From Aliiglaciecola sp. CAU 1673 (GTDB taxonomy: Bacteria > Pseudomonadota > Gammaproteobacteria > Enterobacterales > Alteromonadaceae): a stretch of DNA of 64,000 bases. Where the stretch lies: the NCBI RefSeq assembly GCF_029223185.1, contig NZ_JARHUG010000015.1, positions 57,474-121,473 of the forward strand, given 5' to 3'. Below the pieces are notes generated by a model, which made no database searches, was not told the origin of the DNA, and saw only the letters and a list, made by a program, of their open reading frames with translations. This document shows, one piece after another, positions 44,248-51,606 of the stretch (positions are counted from its first letter, which is position 1; each line of letters starts with the position of its first letter). The position numbers and the translations under genes were made by a program.

Positions 44248-45981
44248 TTGTCAGCCACTAGTCCCAAACAGATTGCTTACGAAATCCTCAAGGGCTTTGA
44301 GAAAAGCTTTCGCTGGTATAGCCGCATCACCAAAGAAGCGCAGCAACGTTTTGAACAGGCACGCTGGAAAGAGGTACAGGGTGCGGTGCGAGAACGTATC
44401 GCTATCTATGACAAGAGCCTGACCGAAGTGGTCGCCGATATCTACCAGTATGTGCATCCCCACCAGCAAAGTCGTGACTTCTGGTGCGAGTTAAAACTGC
44501 ACTATCTGAAGCAATTGGATAACCATCCGCAGTTTGAACTGGCCGAAACCTTTTTTAACTCGGTGATCGGTCGCTTGTTCAAACACCAGAAGATTGATGA
44601 TGAAATCATGTTTGTATTGCCCAGCCGTTGCTATCTGGCTGGGCAGTTCAGGGATAAGGTGGTAAACGACTTCGACGCCACGGGTAGCATCCGCAGTCTG
44701 TTACTGGCGATCATGCAGCACTATCGTTTTCAATTGGATTTTGAAGACAGGGAAAGGGATCTGGCCTGGACTGAGCGCTACCTGCGTGAATCTTTCACCC
44801 AAGCCCAACTTGCTGCCATCCATAAAGTTGAGATTTTACAGCCGGTTTTCTACCGAAATAAAGCAGCCTATCTGGTCGGCCGTATGTGCGCAGGCAACGA
44901 GCAAATCCCTTTTGTGATGGCGCTGATGCTCAACTCCCAGGGCAATATGTATGTGGATACGCTATTGACCGATCGCAACCACTTAAGTGCCCTGTTTGGC
45001 TTTGCCCGTTCTTATTTTATGGCCGACACCCAATACCCTGCTGAAGTAGTGGCTTTCCTGCAGCAACTGTTACCAAATAAAAAACACTTCGAACTGTATA
45101 TTTCCCTGGGCTATTACAAACATGGAAAAACGGTGTTCTACCGCAATTTTCTGCAGCATTTGTCGCAATCACAAGATCAGTTTGAAGCCGCACCGGGTAT
45201 TCGTGGCCTGGTGATGGCGGTATTCCATCTGCCCTCTTATGGCGTAGTGTTTAAGCTGATTAAGGATGAATTTGCCGAGAGCAAAAAAATCACCCGCCAG
45301 CATGTGATTGACTGTTATCGGTTGGTAAAGATGCATGACCGGGTCGGCCGTATGGCCGATACCCATGAATACATGAATTTCCGATTGCCGCTGCATCGCA
45401 TCAGTGCAGAACTGTTAGAAGAATTGCAGACAGTGGCGGCCAGCAATTTAGAGATTGCGGGCGACGAACTGATCATTAAGCACTTGTATATCGAGCGCAA
45501 AATGACGCCGCTGAATATCTATCTGGATCAGGAACAGGATGCGGAAAAAGTGCAAAGCGCCATTGATGATTTAGGGCGCTGCATCAAACACATTGCTGCG
45601 GCCAATATTTTCCCCGGCGATATGTTGCATAAGAATTTCGGCATTACCCGTCATGGCCGGGTGATTTACTATGACTATGACGAAATCTGTTATATGAATC
45701 AGCGTAACTTTCGCGCCCTGCCCCACAATGATGATCCCTATGCGCTTGATACCCTCTCAGTCGCTCCCGACGATGTGTTCCCGGAACAGTTTGAATACTT
45801 TATCCTGAGTAAACCGCCGCATAAGGCACTGCTTAAAGCACTACATCCAGAGCTATTGCAGCCAGAGTATTGGCAGCAGTTGCAAAAAGAAGCTGCTACC
45901 GGGCAAATTAAAGACATCCATCCCTATCCCGATAAGCAGCGCTTTATCCGCCGTTTTGGCGGCGACACGCTTACAGACTGA
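44248..45981 (+). CDS. aceK: Isocitrate dehydrogenase kinase/phosphatase
   Basis: Bifunctional regulator that phosphorylates and thereby inactivates isocitrate dehydrogenase, or reverses this, directing carbon to the glyoxylate shunt. The TTG at 44248 with GGAG 5 bases upstream gives 577 aa, equal to the family norm (E. coli 578), and an N-terminus beginning SATSPKQIAYEILKGFEKSF; the frame is open far upstream but runs through the divergent gene. Kinase-like features include the KLIKDEFAESKKITRQHV segment and YYDYDEICYMN (near 475). aceA and aceB are not adjacent here. Confidence 0.95.
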   Translation: MSATSPKQIAYEILKGFEKSFRWYSRITKEAQQRFEQARWKEVQGAVRERIAIYDKSLTEVVADIYQYVHPHQQSRDFWCELKLHYLKQLDNHPQFELAETFFNSVIGRLFKHQKIDDEIMFVLPSRCYLAGQFRDKVVNDFDATGSIRSLLLAIMQHYRFQLDFEDRERDLAWTERYLRESFTQAQLAAIHKVEILQPVFYRNKAAYLVGRMCAGNEQIPFVMALMLNSQGNMYVDTLLTDRNHLSALFGFARSYFMADTQYPAEVVAFLQQLLPNKKHFELYISLGYYKHGKTVFYRNFLQHLSQSQDQFEAAPGIRGLVMAVFHLPSYGVVFKLIKDEFAESKKITRQHVIDCYRLVKMHDRVGRMADTHEYMNFRLPLHRISAELLEELQTVAASNLEIAGDELIIKHLYIERKMTPLNIYLDQEQDAEKVQSAIDDLGRCIKHIAAANIFPGDMLHKNFGITRHGRVIYYDYDEICYMNQRNFRALPHNDDPYALDTLSVAPDDVFPEQFEYFILSKPPHKALLKALHPELLQPEYWQQLQKEAATGQIKDIHPYPDKQRFIRRFGGDTLTD

Positions 45982-46024
45982 TTTTTCAGCAAATAGTCAC
46001 CCCCCTTCTTCTGCAAGAAAATGT

Positions 46025-46040
46025 AAGCGAGTACTCGCTT
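46025..46040. repeat. Perfect 16-bp palindrome AAGCGAGTACTCGCTT
   Basis: Lies 44 bases after the aceK stop in a 269-bp gap before the lipase gene. No T tract follows, so it is not a good terminator; a protein-binding palindrome is as likely. The rest of the gap is A/T-rich with no coding signal I can see. Confidence 0.55.
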
Positions 46041-46250
46041 CTGCATAGAAGCAAAAATTTAAAGCATTGTTCCTATTAGCCCAATCACGATGACAATTAT
46101 TTTTGCAGGTTGGACATCTGACCACTTTACAGCAAAAAAATTTGCCTATAGGCTAACGTCCGACTTAACAAGTCATTAACAAAAGGCGACGGTCCATGCA
46201 GGCAGTGTTGTATGGCAGTACGCCAAATAACACGTCAACAGGAGAACAAC

Positions 46251-47102
46251 ATGCAACTGTGGAAAAGCCTGATGCTTGCTTTGTCCTTGGGACTGGCAGC
46301 CACGGCCAGCGCCAATCAGGGTGTGGCCTTCGTGCATGGCACCGGCAATCAGTCGGATGCCTACAATGACTATTGGACCGGCAATTTTATCAACTCGGTG
46401 ATGTCGGGTAACGGCAGCCGGTATGTGGTGATAAATTGCAACTTTGATAAATTTATGTGGGACTCGGCCGCCGCCGGCTGCCTGGCAGGTCAACTTACCA
46501 GTTTTATCCAGAATCAGGGGATCACCAGTCTGTATGTGATCACCCATTCCAACGGTGGAAATGTAGTGCGCTGGATCCTTTCCAACCCCACCTACGACAG
46601 CCGCTACCCCAATATCATCAACAAGGTACGTCAGGTGACAGCCCTGGCACCCTCTAGCCTTGGCACGCCGCTGGCCGATGCCGTTACTGCCGGAAACGTA
46701 TTTGAAACGACCTTAGGCTGGATCCTGGGCTATGCATCAGATGCAGTTAAGCAACAACAAGTCAGTTGGATGAGCTATTACAACAGCGCCTATCTGTATG
46801 GCACCAGCGGTCGCCCTGCCCTGCCCAAGCCCTTTAAAAATGTGGTGGGTTCGGACGTGGACTCAGCTATTTGGGACAGTGACAGCTACTGTGGCGGCTA
46901 CCAATATCAGGTGTCTCTGGAAGTCACGCAAAACTGGCTGGATAGCTGCTCAGATGGTTTCCTCAATTGCACTTCTCAGGCAGGCGCCGGCAATCTCTGG
47001 TTCTATGACAAAAACCGCACCGCCGGAAAGGAGCCTTTGAGCCACCATCAATCACGTCGCCAGTGTTTCAACCTCGACCGCATTTTGCGCGATGATATTT
47101 AA
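46251..47102 (+). CDS. Exported lipase/esterase of the alpha/beta-hydrolase fold
   Basis: A 283-aa protein with a signal peptide (LMLALSLGLAATASA), an oxyanion-type VAFVHGTGN at residues 26-33 and the nucleophile elbow ITHSNGGN with Ser100. Asp and His partners are probably in DVDSAIWDSDSYC and in the C-terminal PLSHHQSRRQCF. Several Cys suggest disulfides. AGGAG precedes the ATG. It ends 10 bp before a DUF4785 gene, so the two are co-transcribed. Substrate unknown; the open frame upstream to 46212 is not used. Confidence 0.83.
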   Translation: MQLWKSLMLALSLGLAATASANQGVAFVHGTGNQSDAYNDYWTGNFINSVMSGNGSRYVVINCNFDKFMWDSAAAGCLAGQLTSFIQNQGITSLYVITHSNGGNVVRWILSNPTYDSRYPNIINKVRQVTALAPSSLGTPLADAVTAGNVFETTLGWILGYASDAVKQQQVSWMSYYNSAYLYGTSGRPALPKPFKNVVGSDVDSAIWDSDSYCGGYQYQVSLEVTQNWLDSCSDGFLNCTSQAGAGNLWFYDKNRTAGKEPLSHHQSRRQCFNLDRILRDDI

Positions 47103-47112
47103 GGAGTTACCC

Positions 47113-48222
47113 ATGAAGATGTCCACACTGGTATTGGGTCTGACATTGGCCTTGGGTAGCAATGCGTTTGCCGAGGAAAATGACTTTGCCCATTTTAGCT
47201 TTCCCCTGCTCAACCAACAGATAGAAACGGCTGGCGAAAAGCCATATATCACCAGTAGCGATGAGTACAGCATTCAGGTCAGCGGTAAAGCATTGAGTAA
47301 AGGTTTAAAGCTGGATCTTACTCAAGGTCAGGCGATGATCCTGGTAAGCCGTTTAGGCACTGCTCAGGCGCTGAACACAGAGATGCTATCTGTGACCGGT
47401 AGTCGGCAGGGCCAGTCCTGGGTTGCCGAGCGTATTAGCGCAGAGCAGTTAGCCCAAACTGGGGTTTTCAGCGGTACTCTGGCGCTGAAAACCACTGCTC
47501 AGGTAGGCCCGGCATTGCTTAAAACAGCACAACAATTAAGCGATAAAGACAACTACCGGATCACAGTAAAAGAAAAGGGCTCGGCTTATCGCCTGAATAT
47601 GCAAGTGGCTCGTCAGAACCACACCGATCAGGAGACAGCTAGCGTTTTGGCTTCGATCCAGCATTTAGGTCAATCACTTGATGCGAGCCAGCTTAATGCC
47701 ACCTTGGTTGCGCCCAACGGTAGCATCCAAGATCTGATGGTGGGCCACACAGGAGAGGGTCAGGTAGAGATAATGATACCTAAGGTCAGTAACCCCGTCC
47801 CGCCAAGCCAGGGAATGTACGAAGTGCATCTTTCTGCTAAAGCACAAGATAAGGGCCTGACTATTCGACGGGATGGCAAGATTGCACTGGCCTTCGCTAA
47901 CAAGCAGGCTGACCTGAACGCAGTGACCTTGGTAACCGACAAGCCGTTGACAGCAGAAGTGGCGTTATATGTGGACGCCCCCAGTCGTTATGAAATCCGT
48001 GCGGTGCTCTATGCGACCGATGCCAACGGCACTCTGCAACCAGTGATGGAAACCCATGCCGCACAAACCCTTGGGGCGGGCGCAGCCACACTGAGATTGC
48101 CCTTCGATGCAGCCATCTTAACGGCATCCGGTTTAGGTAAGCCTTACATGCTTCGCGATGTACGCCTGTTCGATCAACGACAACTAGGCCTGATTGACAG
48201 CCTGGCAGAAGCAAATCTGTAG
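47113..48222 (+). CDS. Exported DUF4785-like protein
   Basis: A 369-aa protein with a signal peptide (MKMSTLVLGLTLALGSNAFA) and beta-rich domains, the C-terminal half reading like stacked Ig folds (YEVHLSAKAQDKGLTIRRDG, RYEIRAVLYATDANGTLQPV). This layout fits DUF4785, a secreted family of Shewanella/Alteromonas relatives; the family name is recalled, not searched. AAGGAG precedes the ATG. As the partner of a secreted lipase it may be a chaperone, inhibitor or surface-binding protein; this is inference. Confidence 0.68.
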   Translation: MKMSTLVLGLTLALGSNAFAEENDFAHFSFPLLNQQIETAGEKPYITSSDEYSIQVSGKALSKGLKLDLTQGQAMILVSRLGTAQALNTEMLSVTGSRQGQSWVAERISAEQLAQTGVFSGTLALKTTAQVGPALLKTAQQLSDKDNYRITVKEKGSAYRLNMQVARQNHTDQETASVLASIQHLGQSLDASQLNATLVAPNGSIQDLMVGHTGEGQVEIMIPKVSNPVPPSQGMYEVHLSAKAQDKGLTIRRDGKIALAFANKQADLNAVTLVTDKPLTAEVALYVDAPSRYEIRAVLYATDANGTLQPVMETHAAQTLGAGAATLRLPFDAAILTASGLGKPYMLRDVRLFDQRQLGLIDSLAEANL

Positions 48223-48232
48223 CTGAAATAAG

Positions 48233-48256
48233 AACGGGGCTTTCGCCCCGTTTTTA
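48233..48256. terminator. Intrinsic terminator after the DUF4785 gene
   Basis: AACGGGGC (48233-48240), loop TTTC, GCCCCGTT (48245-48252), then TTTA. It sits between converging genes and overlaps the end of the MAPEG gene. Confidence 0.88.
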
Positions 48257-48652
48257 CGCTGCCACTTTGGCCATGGCTTCCCACAGCATCAGCATGCTGC
48301 AGACGATCCCCACCATCCATACGCTGCTGCGCAGCTTATCCCAGTCAAGCAGATACATCAGGTTGTAAAGGATACGGGCGACCACAAACACCATAGCCAA
48401 GGTCTCGGTGTAACCACTCACCGCATCTACCGCAACCACGGCCAATGCACAGGGCGCAAAAACAATCAGAGCCTCAAAGGCGTTTTCATGGGCCGCCTTG
48501 GCGCGGGCACCAAAGCCGGTCAGGCTTCGCTGCTGTTCCCTTGGCAAACGGTTGTTATAACCTCCGCTTTTGGCCATGGCATAGGCTAGTGGTGCTTTGG
48601 CCACAAAGGGCAGAAGACAGCTAATAAAAATGCAAAGGAGTATGGTATACAT
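48254..48652 (-). CDS. MAPEG family membrane protein
   Basis: A 132-aa four-helix membrane protein. The helix-loop pattern and the conserved RAKAAHENAFEAL (near residue 50) and ILYNLMYLLDWDKLRSSVW match the MAPEG family of eicosanoid/glutathione-metabolism-type proteins; bacterial members are mostly uncharacterised. No strong ribosome binding site is visible before the ATG. Divergent from the next gene with a 33-bp gap. Confidence 0.88.
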   Translation of the reverse strand: MYTILLCIFISCLLPFVAKAPLAYAMAKSGGYNNRLPREQQRSLTGFGARAKAAHENAFEALIVFAPCALAVVAVDAVSGYTETLAMVFVVARILYNLMYLLDWDKLRSSVWMVGIVCSMLMLWEAMAKVAA

Positions 48653-48685
48653 AGCGCGACTTTATAGGTTTAAAGAACCAGCATA

Positions 48686-49624
48686 ATGCCCCCATCCTCA
48701 GATGCCAATAGCCTGAACACTGCCGCCGACACCCTGACCGCGCGCCTTGAGATTCAATCTCCTTCTCCGCTTCAACTATTTCAACCCGATTGGCCCGGCG
48801 CCAGTGAGCTGCAAATATGGGTAAAGCGGGACGATCTGCTGCATCCCATTATCAGTGGTAATAAATGGCGCAAGCTGAAATATGCCTTGGCGCAACTGCA
48901 GGTGGAGAATATCGACAAGGTCATCAGTTTCGGTGGCGGGTTTTCCAACCATCTGCATGCCTTAGGCTATTGCTGTCAGCGCTTGGGGATAGCCCTTGAA
49001 GCGCGAATTCGGGGGGATTACAGCAAGCATCCTAGCCCCATGATTGATGACTTAATACGCTGGGGCACCACGATTAAGTATTTGAATAAGCGTAGCTACA
49101 AGGAGCAAACCGAGCTTGCGGCGGCAAATGCCCTTACCACAGACGAAACGCATACCAGAGTGATTCCAGAGGGTGGTAGTCAACAGCAAGCGCTGCCAGG
49201 TGTGGCGGAGATACTCAGTGAGTTGCCCCGGGATTTTGATCATATCCTCTTGCCAGTGGGTAGTGGCGGTACCCTTGCCGGCCTGGTCTCTGCCAGTCCT
49301 GGCGCTAAACTGCATGGCATCGCGGTATTAAAGGGGCAAGACTATCTGGAACAATTGGTCAAAAATCTGCTGGATGGGGCCAATCAAAACCACTGGCAAA
49401 TACTGCATGATTACCATGGCGGCGGTTATGGTAAAGCAGATAAAAACTTGCAGGCATTTTGCCATGAGGTTGAGGAAAACAGCGCCATACCGCTTGAGCC
49501 GGTCTATAGTGGAAAGCTGTTTTGTGCTGCAAGGCAGTTGATGGAGAAAGGCTATTTTAACGCCGGCAGTAAGATTCTGTTGCTACATACCGGCGGTCTG
49601 CAAGGAGCGAGAGCTAGCGGGTAA
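48686..49624 (+). CDS. D-cysteine desulfhydrase / ACC-deaminase-like PLP enzyme
   Basis: A 312-aa fold-type II PLP protein. The PLP lysine is in HPIISGNKWRKLKYALAQL (near residue 57); the serine-rich partner loop is SFGGGFSNHLHALGY, and the phosphate loop is LPVGSGGTLAGLV. These proteins desulfurate D-cysteine or, less often, deaminate ACC. The sequence does not settle which. Its 3' end overlaps the converging DUF192 gene by 11 bp. Confidence 0.88.
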   Translation: MPPSSDANSLNTAADTLTARLEIQSPSPLQLFQPDWPGASELQIWVKRDDLLHPIISGNKWRKLKYALAQLQVENIDKVISFGGGFSNHLHALGYCCQRLGIALEARIRGDYSKHPSPMIDDLIRWGTTIKYLNKRSYKEQTELAAANALTTDETHTRVIPEGGSQQQALPGVAEILSELPRDFDHILLPVGSGGTLAGLVSASPGAKLHGIAVLKGQDYLEQLVKNLLDGANQNHWQILHDYHGGGYGKADKNLQAFCHEVEENSAIPLEPVYSGKLFCAARQLMEKGYFNAGSKILLLHTGGLQGARASG

Positions 49625-50036
49625 TACTGACCTTATCGCCAACCCGGATTTGGTTGCGGGCAAACCAGCCCTGATTCATCTCTAAAGCATATTTGGCCAA
49701 CACTTCAGAGCTTACCGAGCGCAGATCGTGCGGCTCCATGGGCTTGATAGCAATGATACGGCCATGTTCATCCACAAAGGCCACATCCAAAGGGATCAAG
49801 GTATTCTTCATCCACATACTGATCACCTTGGGCTGTTCGTAAGAAAAGATCATACCGCAGTCTTCACAAAGTTCGGGACGAAACATCAATCCTTGCGCCC
49901 GTTCCTCGAAGGCCTCAGCCAATTCCAGCTTGAGCACCCTATCCTTGATTTTCACCTGTACCGTACCGAACTGAATTTGGGAAGCACATGCCCAAGAACA
50001 GCTGAACCACACCAAAAATAACACCCAACGCGTCAT
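49614..50036 (-). CDS. Exported DUF192 protein
   Basis: A 140-aa protein: signal peptide (WVLFLVWFSCSWACA), then the DUF192 core (RAQGLMFRPELCEDCGMIFSYEQ, VISMWMKNTLIPLDVAFVDEHG, VLAKYALEMNQGWFARN). The family is small and of unknown function. The conserved Trp-Met-Lys-Asn-Thr segment is intact. Lies downstream of the HMG-CoA reductase gene behind a terminator, so it is probably transcribed on its own. Confidence 0.9.
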   Translation of the reverse strand: MTRWVLFLVWFSCSWACASQIQFGTVQVKIKDRVLKLELAEAFEERAQGLMFRPELCEDCGMIFSYEQPKVISMWMKNTLIPLDVAFVDEHGRIIAIKPMEPHDLRSVSSEVLAKYALEMNQGWFARNQIRVGDKVSITR

Positions 50037-50051
50037 AACATGCCCTTGTTA

Positions 50052-50078
50052 CAAAAAAGGCGGGCTCTTGCCCGCCTA
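50052..50078 (-). terminator. Intrinsic terminator of the HMG-CoA reductase gene
   Basis: AGGCGGGC (minus strand, 50070-50077) pairs with GCCCGCCT (50058-50065) around a four-base loop and is followed by TTTTTTG on the minus strand. Confidence 0.9.
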
Positions 50079-50098
50079 ACTGCAAGATTCAGGGGTCA

Positions 50099-51274
50099 TT
50101 ATGGTCTATTTCGACCCATCTTGTCATGGCTGCTGACCCAATGACCGGCAATCACTGCACAAGCCAGGGAAATATCACCTGCCAATACCGTTGCTGCCAC
50201 AATCTCAGCCAGTTTATTGGCCTTGCCCATGCCGTAGCAGCCCATCAGTTCCAAACATTCTTTTTGGGTTGGCAACCCGGTGCCGCCGCCGTAGCTGGCT
50301 ACAATCAGTGAAGGCAACGTCACCGCCATATACAGATCATCATTGTCCAACAGTTCGTGCGACAGGTGACCAGCATGAGATTCCACCACGTTGGCTTCAT
50401 CCTGACCGGTGGCAATAAAGAGCGAAGCAATACCATTGGCAGAATGGGGACCGTTATATGCAGCACCAGCGATACGGGCACCGGTATTCGACAACACTGC
50501 CGCTTTAGCCAGCAATTTTGTGTCGGTATGCATAATGCGCTTAATCACCTCTTTCTTGAGCACCACTTCGGCAATCACCCGACGACCGCGAGAATGGATC
50601 ATATTCAGATGTGAATGCTTCTTATCGGTATCCATATTACCGGACAGCAAATAATCACAAGGAATAGGTGAATTAGCTTTGATCCATTCACTGGCAGCCA
50701 AGGTGGCCTTACCCACCATGTTCTGACCGGCCGCATCGCCAGTGGTGTAGTTAAAGCGCAGATAGCGCATTTTTGCTACAGACCATTGTTCGATATGCAT
50801 CAACTTACCGATGCGGGTGGTACTTTCGGCAACTTTGGCAATATGCTCAAAATTATCAGAGATCCACTGACCAAAGTCCCTGGCCTGACGGGCATTGTCA
50901 AACAGGAAAGCCGGTGCACGCTGCATAAATTGTTCAACAACCGTGGTGGTGACGCCGCCACATTCATTGAGTACGCGCATACCGCGGCTGTAGCTCGCCA
51001 CCAATGTGCCTTCGGTTGTCGCCAGCGGCACATAAAAATGACCTTGTGCATGCTCACCATGGATCAGTACAGGCCCCGCAATCCCCACCGGCATCTGGGT
51101 GATACCGATAAAGTTCTCCACATTACCCGGCAGTACCGCTGGGTCAATAGAGTATCCACCGGTGAATTCCAGGGATGCGCCGGTTTCTTTTGACAGAAAC
51201 TCTCTTCTTAACCGAGCTTGCTCATTGGTGTAATCATCTTTGGTGTTACGGGGGATACGAGGGAGGTCTTGCAT
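50099..51274 (-). CDS. hmgA: Hydroxymethylglutaryl-CoA reductase, class I type
   Basis: NADPH-dependent reduction of HMG-CoA to mevalonate. 391 aa, catalytic domain only, no membrane part. Class I motifs are visible: ENFIGITQMPVGIAGPVLI near residue 52, Glu in PLATTEGTLVASYSRG (near 86), GDAAGQNMVGK, the lysine pair in SGNMDTDKKHSH (near 218), Asp in IATGQDEANVVESHAG (near 290), YGGGTGLPTQKECL, and the C-terminal His in SSHDKMGRN. Most Gammaproteobacteria make isoprenoids by the MEP route, so the gene is probably transferred; a class I enzyme of this kind is known from Vibrio. A sigma-54-like promoter precedes it. Confidence 0.94.
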   Translation of the reverse strand: MQDLPRIPRNTKDDYTNEQARLRREFLSKETGASLEFTGGYSIDPAVLPGNVENFIGITQMPVGIAGPVLIHGEHAQGHFYVPLATTEGTLVASYSRGMRVLNECGGVTTTVVEQFMQRAPAFLFDNARQARDFGQWISDNFEHIAKVAESTTRIGKLMHIEQWSVAKMRYLRFNYTTGDAAGQNMVGKATLAASEWIKANSPIPCDYLLSGNMDTDKKHSHLNMIHSRGRRVIAEVVLKKEVIKRIMHTDTKLLAKAAVLSNTGARIAGAAYNGPHSANGIASLFIATGQDEANVVESHAGHLSHELLDNDDLYMAVTLPSLIVASYGGGTGLPTQKECLELMGCYGMGKANKLAEIVAATVLAGDISLACAVIAGHWVSSHDKMGRNRP

Positions 51275-51370
51275 TGTCTATCCTTTTTCATTGGTTATCA
51301 CTGAGAATATAAGCGCAGCGCAAAAACGCCAGTCGCATCAGTGAATTAATTGGTATTCATTACTCAACTA

Positions 51371-51388
51371 AGCATGATTTAAGCCAAC
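51371..51388 (-). promoter_or_regulatory. Candidate sigma-54 promoter of the HMG-CoA reductase gene
   Basis: On the minus strand TTGGC ... ATGC gives the invariant GG (51384-51385), exactly ten bases, then GC (51372-51373): the -24/-12 spacing of sigma-54. Predicted start of transcription near 51360, leader about 85 bases to the ATG at 51274. Confidence 0.6.
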
Positions 51389-51439
51389 AGCTATTAAACA
51401 GGGCATTGATGGCAAAACCATGACGCTCCTCACTTTAAT

Positions 51440-51506
51440 ACCACCAATTTGGTGCAGAGCGGAAAAATTTCGCACCAAAATGCGGCTCCAGCACTATAAG
51501 TGTGCA
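51440..51506. promoter_or_regulatory. Three NtrC-type enhancer sites
   Basis: Minus-strand matches to TGCACCA-N3-TGGTGCA: TGCACCAAATTGGTGGT at 51440-51456 (12 of 14), a weaker one at 51471-51487 (about 10 of 14), and GCAC-N7-GTGC at 51490-51506. They lie about 55 to 125 bases upstream of the sigma-54-like element, the normal distance for enhancer-bound NtrC. The 332-bp gap between the two flanking genes holds these, the sigma-54 element and the acnB terminator. Confidence 0.58.
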
Positions 51507-51563
51507 ACCGGGAGTGTGACCGAATAAATTCCCCATTCGGTTAAGAGCTGGAGGACCTAAAAC

Positions 51564-51592
51564 AAAAAACCGGGACAAGTCCCGGTTTTTTC
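51564..51592. terminator. Intrinsic terminator of acnB
   Basis: AAAACCGGGAC and GTCCCGGTTTT around a two-base-plus loop (AA), with T runs on both strands. It lies directly after the acnB stop. Confidence 0.9.
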
Positions 51593-51606
51593 AGTCTGAT
51601 TCGGCC

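Noticed and set aside
46176..46547. 123-codon minus-strand frame before the lipase gene
   Set aside because: Overlaps the lipase start and signal peptide region; not protein-like.
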